Notes under the pieces: model-generated
Seen by the model: only the letters and a program-made list of their open reading frames with translations
Told to the model about the DNA's origin: nothing
Databases searched by the model: none
Assembly: GCA_022711755.1 (NCBI GenBank)
Contig: JAKLEA010000005.1
Coordinates: 124,001 to 188,000, forward strand
From: Planctomycetota bacterium
GTDB lineage: Bacteria; Planctomycetota; Brocadiia; SM23-32; JAKLEA01
Direction of reading: 5' to 3'
Length of the DNA stretch: 64,000 nt
Part shown: one piece after another, positions 43,151 through 53,860 of the stretch
Position numbering within the stretch: the stretch's first letter is position 1
Layout of the letters: the number at the start of each line of letters is the position of its first letter
Made by a program: the position numbers and the translations under genes

Positions 43151-43169
43151 CTTTATCGTCTCCTTCAAA

Positions 43170-43925
43170 TCACACCGTGAGAATGAAAGCAATCTTGTCT
43201 CTGAGTTCCGCCAACGTCTCCTCAATCGGCTCCTCCCAGCCCCCTGGATTAGGCGTCCTGAGAGTCACGGGGCCATCATATCGCAAAGACTCAAGGGCGC
43301 ACAAATAGTCCCTGTCGAAGAGGGCGGCGGCGAGGTGGACGCCGAAGAGCTTTTCGCGAGGAAAGGAGCGGACCGCGTCCGGCCAGCATTGCGCCAGAAC
43401 GAGCTGGATGGTATCCGCGTCCAACCCCACGTTCTCCCGGCCAGTGCGTCGGATGACCTCCAGCGTCTCCACCGGATGGGACATGAAAAGATGCCCCTTG
43501 CGGGATTCGAGGGCGACCCGGAGGCCGAACTCCGCCGCCATGCGCCCGTAGTCCCGCGCCGTCTCCATGGAAATCCTCATGCAGTCGTCCAGCGTGCCGC
43601 CGGGGGGAGGGCCTTCGGCAATCGGGCACGAGAGCGTCCGACCACCGAGGGATGCGCACATTTCCGCCGTCTCAGCAAATTCCGCCCGCCTTCGCTCGTC
43701 GAATGAGAACGGGAGAAACGGAAATCCGGAGACGCCGGCTGCGCGGACGCGGTTGCGCTTCAAGGCGAATGCCAGCGGCGTCAGTCCCCTGCGCTGAAGG
43801 TGGGATTCGAGGGAGAGCGCGTGAAACTCGATCAGGCGGAAACCGTATTTCGGAAGCAGACCTATCAGGGCGATAAGGTCCGCGTCCGGCCCCGCCGTAA
43901 TCGTATTGAAGCAGAATGCCGCCAT
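43170..43925 (-). CDS. Sugar phosphate isomerase/epimerase-like TIM barrel
   Basis: A 251-residue protein of the xylose-isomerase-like/AP-endonuclease-2 barrel type: MAAFCFNTITAG, FRLIEFHALSLESHLQRRGL, GVSGFPFLPFS, EFGLRVALESRKGHLFMSHPVETLEVIRRTGRENVGLDADTIQL, and KLFGVHLAAALFDRDY. The Glu in ALES and the Asp and His in later strands are candidate metal ligands. It is slightly short for the family (usually 270-300). It lies 34 bp downstream of nnrD and upstream of a Gfo/Idh oxidoreductase, a common pairing in sugar catabolism. Confidence 0.78.
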   Translation of the reverse strand: MAAFCFNTITAGPDADLIALIGLLPKYGFRLIEFHALSLESHLQRRGLTPLAFALKRNRVRAAGVSGFPFLPFSFDERRRAEFAETAEMCASLGGRTLSCPIAEGPPPGGTLDDCMRISMETARDYGRMAAEFGLRVALESRKGHLFMSHPVETLEVIRRTGRENVGLDADTIQLVLAQCWPDAVRSFPREKLFGVHLAAALFDRDYLCALESLRYDGPVTLRTPNPGGWEEPIEETLAELRDKIAFILTV

Positions 43926-43959
43926 TTACATCCCCAGAACGACCGGTCTCAGCCGGAAG

Positions 43960-44862
43960 CTATACATCCGCCGGATTGATGGCGCCGCGTCCGCCGCAAG
44001 CGTCGCGGTAACGCTTGAACGCCCCCGGGAGGCGGTCCAGAAGGTCTGTTGCGATCAGCGAATCCTCGCCAAGCTCATCCGCCGCCAGGTCGCCGGCCAA
44101 CCCGTGAAGGAAAACGCCCAGCCGGGCCGCGTCGAAAGGCTCCATCCCCTGCCCCGCGAGCGCCGCGATGCAGCCGGCAAGAACGTCGCCCGTCCCGCCC
44201 GTGGCCATTCCGGGATTGCCTGTCGGGTTTGTGAAAAACTGTTGTCCGTCGGAGACGATGGTTCCCTGCCCTTTGAGAACGAGAACGCCGGGATGCCGCC
44301 GCAGAAACTCCGCCGCCGCGCCGCGCCTGTCCTTCTGAATCTCGCCCGGGCCGCTCTGACCCAGCAATCGCGCCATCTCTCCCGGATGTGGCGTCAGGAT
44401 TCGCGGCCCTGCGGCGTTGTCAATCGCCGCGACGTCGCCGGCCAGCGCGTTCAGCCCGTCCGCGTCAATAACCATCGGCGCGGCGACCGAGCGCGCAAGC
44501 TCGCGCACGATCATCGTCGTCTCATCATGCCTTCCGAGGCCTGGCCCGATTGCGACGGCGTCCGAGGCCCTGCAAAGCCCGGACAATTCGCGCAATGCCG
44601 CGCTCCCGACTGTTCCCTTGTCCGTCGCCGTAACCGGGCGGACCATCACGCAGGCGTGCTTTGCGGCCAGGATAGGATAAACAGTCTCCGGGCAGGCCAG
44701 CGTCACAAGCCCCGCGCCGGAACGGAGCGCCGCCTTTGCGCAGAGGTACGCGGCCCCGGTGAATCCGACCGAGCCGGCAATCACCAGAACGCGCCCGAAG
44801 TCGCCCTTGTGGGCGTCGGGACTCCTGTCTGGAAGGCGGGGGAGTTCAACAATTTCCCGCAT
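43960..44862 (-). CDS. nnrD: ADP/ATP-dependent NAD(P)H-hydrate dehydratase
   Basis: A 300-residue metabolite-repair enzyme of the YjeF C-terminal/ribokinase-like fold that restores damaged NAD(P)HX to NAD(P)H. Clear motifs are GDFGRVLVIAGSVGFTGAAYLCAKAALRSGAG, AIGPGLGRHDET, IDADGLNALAG, LTPHPGEMARLLG and GNPGMATGGTGDVLAG, the last holding the catalytic Asp. The YjeF N-terminal epimerase half is absent here. The ATG at 44862 follows GGAG by 7 nt and nearly overlaps the larB stop, so they are coupled. Confidence 0.93.
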   Translation of the reverse strand: MREIVELPRLPDRSPDAHKGDFGRVLVIAGSVGFTGAAYLCAKAALRSGAGLVTLACPETVYPILAAKHACVMVRPVTATDKGTVGSAALRELSGLCRASDAVAIGPGLGRHDETTMIVRELARSVAAPMVIDADGLNALAGDVAAIDNAAGPRILTPHPGEMARLLGQSGPGEIQKDRRGAAAEFLRRHPGVLVLKGQGTIVSDGQQFFTNPTGNPGMATGGTGDVLAGCIAALAGQGMEPFDAARLGVFLHGLAGDLAADELGEDSLIATDLLDRLPGAFKRYRDACGGRGAINPADV

Positions 44863-44866
44863 GTTC

Positions 44867-45646
44867 TCACTCCGCGCTCGCGGCTTCCGAGCGCGCACAG
44901 CCGGTCTGATTGATGAGCGAGGCCATGTGCGCCGCGCCGAAACCGTTGTCAATGTTCACGACGGCCACACCCGCCGCGCAACTGTTCAACATGCTCAGGA
45001 GGGGGGCCAAGCCCTGGAAGTGCGCCCCGTAGCCGACGCTTGTCGGCACGGCGATTACGGGGCGGGCGACCAGCCCGCCGACGACGCTCGCCAGCGCGCC
45101 CTCCATGCCTGCGACGACGATGAGGACGTTCGCGCGAGAAAGGTTATCGTAATGCCGCAGCAGACGATGAATCCCCGCCACGCCGCAGTCGTAGACGCAT
45201 TCGACATTGTTGCCGAGGAACTGCGCCGTCACGCGCGCCTCCTCGGCGACGGGGATGTCGGACGTGCCGGCGGTAATGATCAGGATCAGTCCGCCGCGGA
45301 CTTCCTTCTTCAACCTCTGAAGAACAAGCGTCCGAGCCGCCGCGTTGTGCTCCACATCTGGAAAAGCAATCTTCATCGCGGCGGCGACTGCATCGTTGGC
45401 GCGCGTGGCCAGAACGTCCCGCCCGGCGCCGAATATTGTTCCGGCTATGCTTACGACCTGTTCCGGCGTCTTGCCCTGGCAGAATATGACTTCGGGCGCG
45501 CCGCAGCGCAGGGCGCGATGATGGTCAATCTTCGCGAAGTCCAGGTCCTCGAACGGCATCTTCCTTAAGACGTCGAGCGCGTCGCTGACGGCGATCTCGC
45601 CGTCCTTCACCTGTTCCAGTAGCCTGCGGATGATTTCGTCGGGCAT
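44867..45646 (-). CDS. larB: Pyridinium-3,5-biscarboxylic acid mononucleotide synthase LarB
   Basis: A 259-residue LarB, the enzyme that carboxylates and hydrolyses nicotinic acid adenine dinucleotide in nickel-pincer cofactor synthesis. The N-terminal part has DHHRALRCGAPEVIFCQGKTPEQVVSI. The PurE-like part has TAGTSDIPVAEEARVTAQFLG, DCGVAGIHRLLRH, VLIVVAGMEGALASVVGGLV, PVIAVPTSVGYGAHFQGLAPLLSMLNSCAAGVAVVNIDNGFGAA, all characteristic. larC, larE and a LarA-type racemase are not in this window, so cofactor synthesis depends on genes elsewhere. It lies 18 bp after the AsmA-like gene and is coupled to nnrD. Confidence 0.93.
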   Translation of the reverse strand: MPDEIIRRLLEQVKDGEIAVSDALDVLRKMPFEDLDFAKIDHHRALRCGAPEVIFCQGKTPEQVVSIAGTIFGAGRDVLATRANDAVAAAMKIAFPDVEHNAAARTLVLQRLKKEVRGGLILIITAGTSDIPVAEEARVTAQFLGNNVECVYDCGVAGIHRLLRHYDNLSRANVLIVVAGMEGALASVVGGLVARPVIAVPTSVGYGAHFQGLAPLLSMLNSCAAGVAVVNIDNGFGAAHMASLINQTGCARSEAASAE

Positions 45647-45664
45647 TTGTTTTCCGATGGGGGG

Positions 45665-48600
45665 CTATTGAAGTCCTATCGGCCTGTCCGGCAGGACGAC
45701 GAGCGTCTGCGCGTTCGCGTTTGCCAGCGCGGTCTGAAGCAGTTCGAGCCGCTTGAGCATCGTCTGGAACCTGCCCAGGCCTAGTATGCGCGACAGCGGA
45801 ATCTCAGGCTCCGGAAGGCTCACGAATCCCAGCGGCCCTTGTAGCGTCATCTTCCCCTTGGCGTTCCCGTTGGCGATGATGAAGGTGACTGTGCTGGGCT
45901 GGCCGAGGGACAATCCCTTGCGCCCGGCCATGATCTTCGGGTTCTCCTCGTTCGGATCAAGGAAGAGCAGAATGCGGTCCAGCGCCTTGCCGCCTATGTG
46001 CGTGACGTTGAATTGCAGCCGCAGGTCCTCGATCAGGCTTGCGGATGAGCGCGTCTTCTCGACCGGCACGAAGAGCCTCATCGAGGCGAAGCCGGATATC
46101 TCCGCCTCCTCGTCCGGGATCGTGGTGAACGTCCCCGGCAGCAGCTTCTTGAAATTCAAGCCGACGAACTCGGACTCAAGCCCCATGACGTAGCTCTCGC
46201 GATATGGCTGCACGAACATGCGCCCGACGATTCCCCCGCCCAGGAGGCGTAGTTGAAACTTATCCACGTTGAAGCGCCCCTCTTCGAGATGGACGTCCAC
46301 GCCCACCTTGTCAATCACCAGCGGATCGCGCTCGACGCCGCCGATGGCCGGGGGCTTGACCTCGATTGCCTTGATGGAGAATGTGTTTCTATTAGCGCTG
46401 TAGGGGCGCAACGAGTCTCGCATCGTCTCCGCCTCCATCCCGATGTCAACCTCGCCTGGCGTCAGGGGCGGGAAGGCGTAGACCTTGCGGGAAAGGAAGC
46501 CGAGATCGTCGCCCCGGGCAACGACGGCGGGAGTCACGAGTTTCAACGTCTTGCGGAACGGAACGTCGCCGTTGATCTCCAGCACGTGGCGATGCTGCGG
46601 GAGCTTGACGGTCATGTCCTCGAACTTCCCGGACGCGGAGATGATGAGTCTGTCGGCGGGTATCAGCTTGATCCCGAACGTCCCGCCCGCGACGCCCTCG
46701 ACGCTCATGCCCTTCATGACGAAGGCTTCCTTGCCGGGGGCGAATGCGGCTTCTGCGGAGAAGTCAACGTCAAGCTTCTCAAGGTAGTCCCAGACTGCCG
46801 GCTTTTTCGTCGGCTCGTCGGAGGCGGGGGGGGGCATTGTGAACATGTCCAGCCCGCCGACCGTGCCCTTCGCGGCCATGCGGATCGTATTGTGGCGCAT
46901 GTTCAGAGAGGCTTCGCGCACGTTCAGCCTGCTCATTTGCTCGAAGCTCATGGAGAACTTCGATCCGAGGTCGAGGACCTCCGTCTCCGGCAGCTTGCCG
47001 GGCAGGTCAATGCGCCCGATGACGAGGTTGTTGTCAATCCGTATCACGTCCGGACGCATGGAAAACGTGAAGGCGTCGTTGAACCCGCTGACAATCGCCA
47101 TGACGTTTTTCTGCGTCTCGCCTGTGACAACGTCTTTAACCTCCGATTCGACGCTCAGCCCCAGGTTGACCAGCCCCGCGCTGAAATCAACCTCAACCGG
47201 GAACTGCCGCTTGCGGATCTGCTCCGAGGTCGGCTTCTCGCCCTTTACGCGCAGGGCGAACGTGATTTCTCCGGATTGGAGCATGGCGAGTTTCCGCGCA
47301 AGGGCAGGCGGCAGGCGCGGGGCTATGCCCATCGGCTCGAATTTGCCTTCCAGATTTCCGACCGCGAACGACTGGCCGTTGTTGACAACGGCGATGTCCT
47401 TCACCTTCATTCCGAACAGGCCGGGAACGTCAACCGCCATATTCTTTATGTCGTAGTTCTTCGCCGCGGAATTGGCCGTCATATCCATCACGAAGGAAGC
47501 GTCGGTTCCCTTGATCTGGTAATTCGTCGTCTCGCCCGGTTTGGCCTTGCCGTATGTGACGTTCAGGTATTCCACCATGTCCGGCATCGGGCGGAAATTC
47601 GCCATACCGGTGTCCATGCCGATGCGACAGTCCGTCATCGGGTCCTTCGGCGCGTCAACCTTCGTCCGGAACCACGACTTATCCATCATGATACCGATGG
47701 GCATGTCGTTGCCGGGCATATTGACGAGCGTCGCAAGAGAGCCGAGTTCGACCCCCATCTTGACGGCAAGCTCAGTGATCTGAGTTCCGGGTTTCCCTGC
47801 CGCTGCTTCACTCTCATCCGGCTTCGTTTCGGCGGGGTTCGTGACGTTCCCGCCTGCAGTATTGGCAGCGGCATTGGAAGAATCATCTCCGTCTCCGTCG
47901 CCCTCGGTTTCATCGGGGGGGGGGACGGCTGGCTTTGGCGGCATGTGGACTGCTGTAGAGACCGATAGATTGAAATCAAGCTTCTCCTGTTCAAGCTGAA
48001 CCTTCATGCCCGGCACGGACTTGACGAACGTCACCGCCAGCGTGTCGTAGCCAGCCGAGAACTCCATGCCGCTGCGAAGGTCAACGTCCAGCGCCTCGCC
48101 CTTTTTGACGTCCGGCTCAGTCTCCAACTTTGCACGGATGCCGGAAACAGACGCGATTGCGGACGGATCCTGCGGTGTGGAACTCATCCCGGCCTCAAGC
48201 GAAGCGATTCCAGCCTCAAACGACACGGCGGGGCGAACCGACATGCTCTTGTCCGTGACGGTCATCAGGACCGGGCAGTTGACGTGAACCTTCGATGCCA
48301 ACTCGCTGATTGTCAGGCTGATTCGGCGTTTTTTCGGTTCGGAAGGCGTCTCCGCTGCGGCAGGCGCTGGGGCATCGCCGGCAGCTTGGGCCGATGGAGT
48401 AGCTTCCTTTGCAACCGGTGGTAGCGGCGCAACCGTTGTTTGCGAGGTGGAAGACTGTGTTTCAACCACAGGCGTCTTTGCTTCCGCCGATGCGTCTGTG
48501 GCTGGAGCGTCAGCGCTGACAGGCGACGGGGGGATAACCTGAACCATCGCAACATTGATTGCGCCTATGCCCAGTTCGCCCTGCGTATCGCTCTTGACGT

Positions 48601-51184
48601 CAGTGTTTTCTTCCGATTTCGCCACATCGGCAGCGATTTTGAACGACGCCTCGATCTTCTCAATCCCGACGTCGGCAATGCCGCCCTCAAGGGCGATCTT
48701 CGGCATGTTCGCCCCGCCTTCAACGCTCGCTTTGACAAGCATAGGCTTGCTCTTGTCGGGGGGGGGCATGGTCACGTCCGCCGCGATCTTCAGCCCGGCG
48801 TTGCCCGCAATGCTGATTTTCCCGGCCTTCTCCAGGAGCTTTGGATTCACTCCCGCAAGGAGGCCTTCAAGGAAGGCGAAGTCCGCCTTCGCTTCTATGT
48901 TGGTCTTTACGGTTGAAATCCCCGGCCCGACCTCGGTTCCGAGGTCAAACAGCACCTTCCCGTCCCAAACTTTCGCGTTCAGGGCCACCTTCGGAACCGC
49001 GCGCTTCTGCGCGTCCAGGCTATCGCGGACTTCCACTCCCAGCGCCCCCTCAACCGGGATGGTGAACTTGCCCGTGCTATCAATAGAGGCGCTGATGGTC
49101 GTGGCCAACCGCGTGTCGGTTACGCTTACGGAGGTTGCCTTCTGGTCGCTGACGGCAACCGCGAGATTCCAGCTAGTCTTGTCCAATCCGGCGGCGATTT
49201 TCGGCCCGACGGTTGCGTTGACGGAGGCGAGCGCCCCGCGCGGGGTGGAAAGCCTGATGTTGTTCGCGCCATTCTCCTTGCTGTAAGCGACAGCGAAGGC
49301 AAGGTCGGCGTCCAATCCCTTCAGGGCCACAACAATCGGCTGGGGCGGCGGCGCTTCCCCCTGCGCCGGGGGAGTTGCGTCCGGAACCGGCGATTCTTCC
49401 GGTTTTGCGGGCTTTTCCTCCTCGGCAGTCTCTGTCTTGGCAACTTCTGCCGCCTGTTCTGCGCTACCGACCTTTTCAGCTCCCGCGTCCTTCGTTTCCT
49501 GCGCGGCGTCTTCCGCTGCCTTAGGCTTCGGCGTATATGTCAGATCGAGGCTGTCAATCTTCGCGTATGCCTCCCCGCTCACGTCAAAGGCCATTTTCTT
49601 TTCGGTCGCCGGATCGTCAAGATTGCCCTTTATCTTCAAATCGCGGATACCCGCTTCCCCGGTGAGTTTGAACGGCGGAGTTTTCTCGGCAAGTTTCGGG
49701 GTGATAAGCGTTTCAATCTTCGACAGGTCCAACCGCGCCTGAATGTCCATCGCGATCGCATTCTTACCCCCCCCCAGAACATCCCCGTTCACATCGAGGA
49801 AGGCCATGTTCGCCGCCGCAACCTTCAGGCTCAACGGCGCGACGTCCAGAGTCGCAGGATGGACATTGACCGCGACCGCCACGTCCACCGGCAGGTTCTC
49901 TAGCCTGCCAACCGCCGGCCCAAAAACGGTGAACTTGTTGGCGATGTCAGTCTTGACGGCAATGGCCGCATCCTTGTCATCCTTGTCCTTCGGAAGCCGG
50001 CCTTCGACCGTCATGTCCCAGACCGTGCGGCCATCCACGCCATAACCCTTCGTTTTGGCCCGGATTTCCGGCGAAAGCAGGCCCATCAGCGCCCCGTAAT
50101 CAACCGTGACGTTGTGGACTATGCGCAGGCTTTCCTTGCCGGAACCGGCGACCTCGCCCTCAAGCGATTCCGTGATGATCGGGGTCTTGTCGTCGCCAAA
50201 GGTGAACTTGTTGCTCAACTCCTTCGCGGAATAACTTTGAAGCAGCGGCTCGACCTTGAACGCAAGGGCGATCCGGGGCAGCGTTATCACGCCCATGTCC
50301 GTCATCGAAATGCTTATCGGGTCTACGCCGAGATCGGCGGCAATGTTGTTGCCCTTGTCTTCGCGGGTGAGGATGACGCCCAGCGCGAAATCCAGCGCGG
50401 GCATTGAGACGGCGGTTTCCTTGCCGTCTTTAGCCATCGTGAAATCAAGGCCGAAATCGTCAACCTTGAATTCCTTGAGCGTAAAGTCAACGGGGAGCTT
50501 TAGGCCGGGGGCCTTGGGGGCGGTTTCCGCAGGCTTGGGTTCAGGCGCTAGCGGCGCGGCGGGGGGAGCCTGCCCGTCAGGCGCGGCGGCGGGTTTCGGC
50601 TTCAACTTCATCACGTTCATCGAGCCGTCCTTCATCTCGACGAACACGCGCGGCTCCTTCACCAGAATCCGGTCAATCTGGACCTTCCTGCTGAAAAGAA
50701 GCTTCGGTTGCCACTCGAAGAGTATCTGCCCGACGCTGACCACCCGCTTGCCGTCCGTCCGCTCCGGATCGCTGATGGTCAGATCGTCAACCTGCACAAG
50801 CCGCCTGCTCAACGGGGCCACGCGAAGCCGCGCGATCTTCAGGTCGTGCCCGTTCATCTTTTTTACGGTATCTGCGATCTTGCCCTTTACAAAGCCGCTG
50901 TCCGTTATTGCCGGAAGGAAAAGCAGAAGCAGGAAGACGGCGGCGATCAGGCCGAAGGCTGCGATGACGGCCCACTTGAACAGCCGGAAGATGAGGCGGC
51001 GTTTCTTCTTCGGTTTCCCGGCTTTCGCAGCTGCCGCGTCTGTTTGAGTCGGGGCTGCGACGTCAAGCTGCGCCGCTTCAGTCGGTTGGCCGCCTTCCGC
51101 TCCGGTCTGTTCCGACGGCGTCTGCCTTACGGCGTCGCCTTTTTCCGGCTCGGTTGGATTCGTCTTTTCGTCGTGGTCGCTCAT
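45665..51184 (-). CDS. Giant AsmA-like envelope protein
   Basis: An 1839-residue protein with a cytoplasmic acidic/Ala-rich head (1-60), a basic stop (KPKKKRR), one membrane segment (about 70-92) and an AsmA-type start ([32 protein letters not shown]). The long periplasmic part is beta-rich and repetitive, as in AsmA, YhdP and TamB-type lipid-transfer proteins. Four Pro/Ala/Glu-rich low-complexity linkers at about 195-227, 555-615, 885-950 and 1080-1131 divide it into modules. The C-terminus has an AsmA-like [25 protein letters not shown] ... [21 protein letters not shown] segment. It is probably anchored in the inner membrane and reaches toward the outer membrane. It heads the larB-nnrD run. 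Confidence 0.78.
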   Translation of the reverse strand: MSDHDEKTNPTEPEKGDAVRQTPSEQTGAEGGQPTEAAQLDVAAPTQTDAAAAKAGKPKKKRRLIFRLFKWAVIAAFGLIAAVFLLLLFLPAITDSGFVKGKIADTVKKMNGHDLKIARLRVAPLSRRLVQVDDLTISDPERTDGKRVVSVGQILFEWQPKLLFSRKVQIDRILVKEPRVFVEMKDGSMNVMKLKPKPAAAPDGQAPPAAPLAPEPKPAETAPKAPGLKLPVDFTLKEFKVDDFGLDFTMAKDGKETAVSMPALDFALGVILTREDKGNNIAADLGVDPISISMTDMGVITLPRIALAFKVEPLLQSYSAKELSNKFTFGDDKTPIITESLEGEVAGSGKESLRIVHNVTVDYGALMGLLSPEIRAKTKGYGVDGRTVWDMTVEGRLPKDKDDKDAAIAVKTDIANKFTVFGPAVGRLENLPVDVAVAVNVHPATLDVAPLSLKVAAANMAFLDVNGDVLGGGKNAIAMDIQARLDLSKIETLITPKLAEKTPPFKLTGEAGIRDLKIKGNLDDPATEKKMAFDVSGEAYAKIDSLDLTYTPKPKAAEDAAQETKDAGAEKVGSAEQAAEVAKTETAEEEKPAKPEESPVPDATPPAQGEAPPPQPIVVALKGLDADLAFAVAYSKENGANNIRLSTPRGALASVNATVGPKIAAGLDKTSWNLAVAVSDQKATSVSVTDTRLATTISASIDSTGKFTIPVEGALGVEVRDSLDAQKRAVPKVALNAKVWDGKVLFDLGTEVGPGISTVKTNIEAKADFAFLEGLLAGVNPKLLEKAGKISIAGNAGLKIAADVTMPPPDKSKPMLVKASVEGGANMPKIALEGGIADVGIEKIEASFKIAADVAKSEENTDVKSDTQGELGIGAINVAMVQVIPPSPVSADAPATDASAEAKTPVVETQSSTSQTTVAPLPPVAKEATPSAQAAGDAPAPAAAETPSEPKKRRISLTISELASKVHVNCPVLMTVTDKSMSVRPAVSFEAGIASLEAGMSSTPQDPSAIASVSGIRAKLETEPDVKKGEALDVDLRSGMEFSAGYDTLAVTFVKSVPGMKVQLEQEKLDFNLSVSTAVHMPPKPAVPPPDETEGDGDGDDSSNAAANTAGGNVTNPAETKPDESEAAAGKPGTQITELAVKMGVELGSLATLVNMPGNDMPIGIMMDKSWFRTKVDAPKDPMTDCRIGMDTGMANFRPMPDMVEYLNVTYGKAKPGETTNYQIKGTDASFVMDMTANSAAKNYDIKNMAVDVPGLFGMKVKDIAVVNNGQSFAVGNLEGKFEPMGIAPRLPPALARKLAMLQSGEITFALRVKGEKPTSEQIRKRQFPVEVDFSAGLVNLGLSVESEVKDVVTGETQKNVMAIVSGFNDAFTFSMRPDVIRIDNNLVIGRIDLPGKLPETEVLDLGSKFSMSFEQMSRLNVREASLNMRHNTIRMAAKGTVGGLDMFTMPPPASDEPTKKPAVWDYLEKLDVDFSAEAAFAPGKEAFVMKGMSVEGVAGGTFGIKLIPADRLIISASGKFEDMTVKLPQHRHVLEINGDVPFRKTLKLVTPAVVARGDDLGFLSRKVYAFPPLTPGEVDIGMEAETMRDSLRPYSANRNTFSIKAIEVKPPAIGGVERDPLVIDKVGVDVHLEEGRFNVDKFQLRLLGGGIVGRMFVQPYRESYVMGLESEFVGLNFKKLLPGTFTTIPDEEAEISGFASMRLFVPVEKTRSSASLIEDLRLQFNVTHIGGKALDRILLFLDPNEENPKIMAGRKGLSLGQPSTVTFIIANGNAKGKMTLQGPLGFVSLPEPEIPLSRILGLGRFQTMLKRLELLQTALANANAQTLVVLPDRPIGLQ

Positions 51185-51225
51185 GGGCTTCTCGAAAAAC
51201 GGTTACATATTGTCCCGGGCCAGTG

Positions 51226-51253
51226 ATTCTATCTTATCAACTCTGCCGGGCAA
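51226..51253 (-). promoter_or_regulatory. Candidate promoter for the AsmA-like gene
   Basis: On the minus strand TTGCCC (51253-51248) and TAGAAT (51231-51226) are 16 bp apart, about 40 bp before the ATG. The -10 context is GATAGAATCAC. Confidence 0.4.
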
Positions 51254-51336
51254 TGGAAAATAAGCCCAAACCTCAAATGGCAACGCGTATCATTGATCTA
51301 TATGCTCAACATCCCTGGAACGTCCCCGGAAGGGGG

Positions 51337-51364
51337 TTTCCCGGCCGCCCGTTTGTGATAGAAT
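51337..51364 (+). promoter_or_regulatory. Candidate promoter for the UXS gene
   Basis: TTTCCC (51337-51342) and TAGAAT (51359-51364), spacing 16 bp. The -10 context GATAGAATCAA matches the divergent AsmA promoter candidate. It lies about 35 bp before the ATG at 51400. Confidence 0.4.
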
Positions 51365-51399
51365 CAATGTCGGATTCTGACAAATCGGAGGACAGGTCA

Positions 51400-52374
51400 A
51401 TGACAAGAAGCTACCACTGTAGCGAACGGGTTCTGGTCACGGGCGGGGCCGGTTTCCTCGGCTCACATATCTGCGAACGCCTGCTTGAAGAAGGCGCGGA
51501 CGTGCTTTGCGCGGATAATTTCTATACCGGCACGAAGGACAACATCCGCCACCTGCTGGCCAACCCCCGCTTTGAACTGATGCGGCATGACATCACTTTC
51601 CCACTCTACGTTGAGGTTGACCGCATCTACAACATGGCCTGCCCCGCATCGCCGGTGCATTACCAGTACAACCCAGTTCAGACGACCAAGACCAGCGTCC
51701 ACGGCGCGATCAACATGCTCGGCCTTGCCAAGCGCGTGAAGGCAAGAATCCTTCAGGCCTCCACCAGCGAGGTCTACGGCGACCCGCACGTCCACCCCCA
51801 GACCGAGGATTACTGGGGCCACGTCAACCCCATCGGCCTGCGTTCATGCTATGACGAGGGCAAGCGCTGTGCCGAGACGCTCTTCTTCGATTACCATCGC
51901 CAATACGGACAGTCCATCAAGGTCGCCCGGATTTTCAACACCTACGGCCCCCGGATGCACCCGAAGGACGGGCGCGTGATATCGAATTTCATCATGCAGG
52001 CCCTCGCCGGGGAGCCGATCACGATCTACGGCGATGGGGAACAGACGCGCTCATTCTGCTACGTCAGCGACCTGATCGAGGGACTGCGCCGCCTGATGGA
52101 CTCCCCGCCGGAGTTCACGGGGCCGGTGAACCTGGGCAATCCTAACGAGGTGACAATCGCGGAACTGGCGGAGAGCGTTATAGATATGACAAATTCCAAG
52201 TCGGAGCTTGTCCGCAAGCCGCTGCCCAGCGACGACCCCCGCCAGCGCCAGCCGGACATTACGCTTGCCAGGAAGGTCCTCGGCTGGGAGCCGAAAGTCC
52301 CGCTGGCCGAGGGACTTGCCAACACAATACGCTATTTTGACAAGCTGCTGACGGAAGGGAAGATAGGGGAATAG
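51400..52374 (+). CDS. UDP-glucuronate decarboxylase (UXS-type NAD-dependent epimerase/dehydratase)
   Basis: A 324-residue extended SDR enzyme that converts UDP-glucuronate to UDP-xylose. The start at 51400 has GGAGG 8-9 nt upstream. Motifs are [13 protein letters not shown] (NAD site), [61 protein letters not shown], the STSEVYGDP strand, catalytic YDEGKR and [22 protein letters not shown], all typical of UXS. The [13 protein letters not shown] and [13 protein letters not shown] segments close the substrate domain. It provides a nucleotide sugar for surface glycans, fitting the glycosyltransferase cluster further right. Confidence 0.92.
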   Translation: MTRSYHCSERVLVTGGAGFLGSHICERLLEEGADVLCADNFYTGTKDNIRHLLANPRFELMRHDITFPLYVEVDRIYNMACPASPVHYQYNPVQTTKTSVHGAINMLGLAKRVKARILQASTSEVYGDPHVHPQTEDYWGHVNPIGLRSCYDEGKRCAETLFFDYHRQYGQSIKVARIFNTYGPRMHPKDGRVISNFIMQALAGEPITIYGDGEQTRSFCYVSDLIEGLRRLMDSPPEFTGPVNLGNPNEVTIAELAESVIDMTNSKSELVRKPLPSDDPRQRQPDITLARKVLGWEPKVPLAEGLANTIRYFDKLLTEGKIGE

Positions 52375-52400
52375 GTTCAGCCTTATCCCAACCTCGTGTC

Positions 52401-53342
52401 TTAGTAATGCACCTTCCCGATCTTCAGGGACAACTCGCGCCGCACGTTAACCAGCAGCACCGCGCATGCCATTGAGAGCGCCTTCGACTCCGCCGAATCC
52501 GCCCGGCTGGTCAGAACGACCGGCGCCTTCGTCCCCATAAGGATGCCCGCAGCCCTTCGCCCGCCCATGAATACCATTGACTTCACGAGCATGTTGCCGG
52601 ACTCGACGTCCGGCGTTATCAGGATGTCCGCGTTGCCGGCGACCGGCCCCTCGATCTTTTTGTGCCGCGCCGCCTCCTCCGATATCGCGTTGTCGAACGC
52701 GAAAGGCCCGTCAATGACGCACTTCGGCGAGAACTGACGCCGCTTGCACATCGCAGCGAGCACGGCCGCATCAACCGTCGCCGGCATGGCCGGGTTGACC
52801 ACCTCCACCGCAGCAAGAATCGCCACGCGCGGATTCGGCACGCCGAAACATTCCGCCAGATGAACGACGTTCAGCACAATTTCCGCCTTCTGCTGGAGGT
52901 CCGGCGCGATGTTCATGGCCGCGTCGGAAACGAAGATAAGCTTGTCCTTCTGCCGGTCCTCTACGATGAAGACGTGGCTCATCGTGACGCCGATGCGAAG
53001 GCCTTTCTCCTTGTTGAGCACGGCGCGCAGGAAGTCGTCCGTGTGGATCATGCCCTTCATGGCGATGTGCGCCTGGCCGTTGGCAGCGAGTTCCACGGCC
53101 TGCTGTGCGGCGGCAAGCTCGTCTTTACAGTCTACGATCTCCGCGTCCGGAAGCGTCAACCCCTCGGCGGCGGCGATTTCGCGAATCTTCTGCTCGTTGC
53201 CGACCAGAAGGCACTTCGCGATGTTGCGCTTCCGCGCCGCCTCGACGGCCTGCAGCACGGACGCGTCCTCCGCCGGCCCGACGGCGATTGTGCGTATGGG
53301 ATGATCGTCAACGACGTCAAGAATTTCGTCGAAGTTCTTCAT
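52401..53342 (-). CDS. Phosphate butyryltransferase/acetyltransferase-like (PTA_PTB family)
   Basis: A 313-residue acyl-CoA:phosphate acyltransferase-like protein, starting MKNFDEILDVVDDHPIRTIAVGPAED; GGAG lies about 9 nt before this ATG, and ATG 53363 is an alternative. Family segments are ARKRNIAKCLLVGNEQKIREIA, AHIAMKGMIHTDDFLRAVLNKEKGLR, SHVFIVEDR, FVSDAAMNIAPDLQQKAEIV, VAILAAVEVVNPAMPATVDAAVLA, DGPFAFDNAISEEAARHKKI, GNADILITPDVESGNMLVKS and TSRADSAESKALSMACAV. These match Ptb more than Pta. A butyrate kinase gene is not next to it, so whether it makes ATP or balances CoA pools is open. Confidence 0.85.
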   Translation of the reverse strand: MKNFDEILDVVDDHPIRTIAVGPAEDASVLQAVEAARKRNIAKCLLVGNEQKIREIAAAEGLTLPDAEIVDCKDELAAAQQAVELAANGQAHIAMKGMIHTDDFLRAVLNKEKGLRIGVTMSHVFIVEDRQKDKLIFVSDAAMNIAPDLQQKAEIVLNVVHLAECFGVPNPRVAILAAVEVVNPAMPATVDAAVLAAMCKRRQFSPKCVIDGPFAFDNAISEEAARHKKIEGPVAGNADILITPDVESGNMLVKSMVFMGGRRAAGILMGTKAPVVLTSRADSAESKALSMACAVLLVNVRRELSLKIGKVHY

Positions 53343-53447
53343 TTTCGTGTTCTCCAGCGTCATGATTCGTCCTACATCCATTACTCTGGTGTCAACTGTC
53401 ATGGAAATCAAGTGTGAAGAGTTATTATCATCCCGGTTGAATTACCT

Positions 53448-53860
53448 TTAATCATAGCCGGCGATCACTGCGATTAATGCCAGCCAGACAAGGATGACTA
53501 TGATCAATCCCGAGAACGCATGTGCATGCCGACATCGGTTGACTCATCTGCCCTCGCCCTGCATTCCGCCAGAACGTTGTCCGGCAGGAGTCTGACGGCG
53601 ATCCAGATGCCGAGCGGAAGAAGAATAAGGTCATCGAGATAGCCGAGAACAGGGATGAAGTCCGGGATCAGATCAATATTACACGGGTTGCGTTCCGGTT
53701 CAAGGGACAAACCGGGCGCGGGACGGAGGCCCAGTGACGCTATGGTATATGCGTAGTATATTGGACGGGTGGCATCAGTCAACCTACAGGAGTGCCAACA
53801 CAGCCCGCCAATGAGCCAGCCTGCGCCAGCATTCGGATGTTCCCGAGAAGAAGGCACCAT
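53448..53860 (-). pseudogene. Decayed YkvA/DUF1232 gene
   Basis: The middle of a DUF1232 (YkvA) domain is clear in one frame: [45 protein letters not shown]. Upstream in this frame the expected N-terminal half is absent and replaced by unrelated sequence. Downstream the frame ends at 53504, but the usual C-terminal membrane helix ([22 protein letters not shown]) continues in another frame to a stop at 53448, pointing to a frameshift near 53510-53540. YkvA is a small membrane protein of unknown function. A sequencing error cannot be ruled out for the 3' shift, but would not explain the missing 5' half. Confidence 0.6.

Noticed and set aside
46253..47968. Open frame of 571 codons on the plus strand
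   Set aside because: Antisense to the AsmA-like gene, of biased His/Arg/Asp composition, with no recognisable domain.
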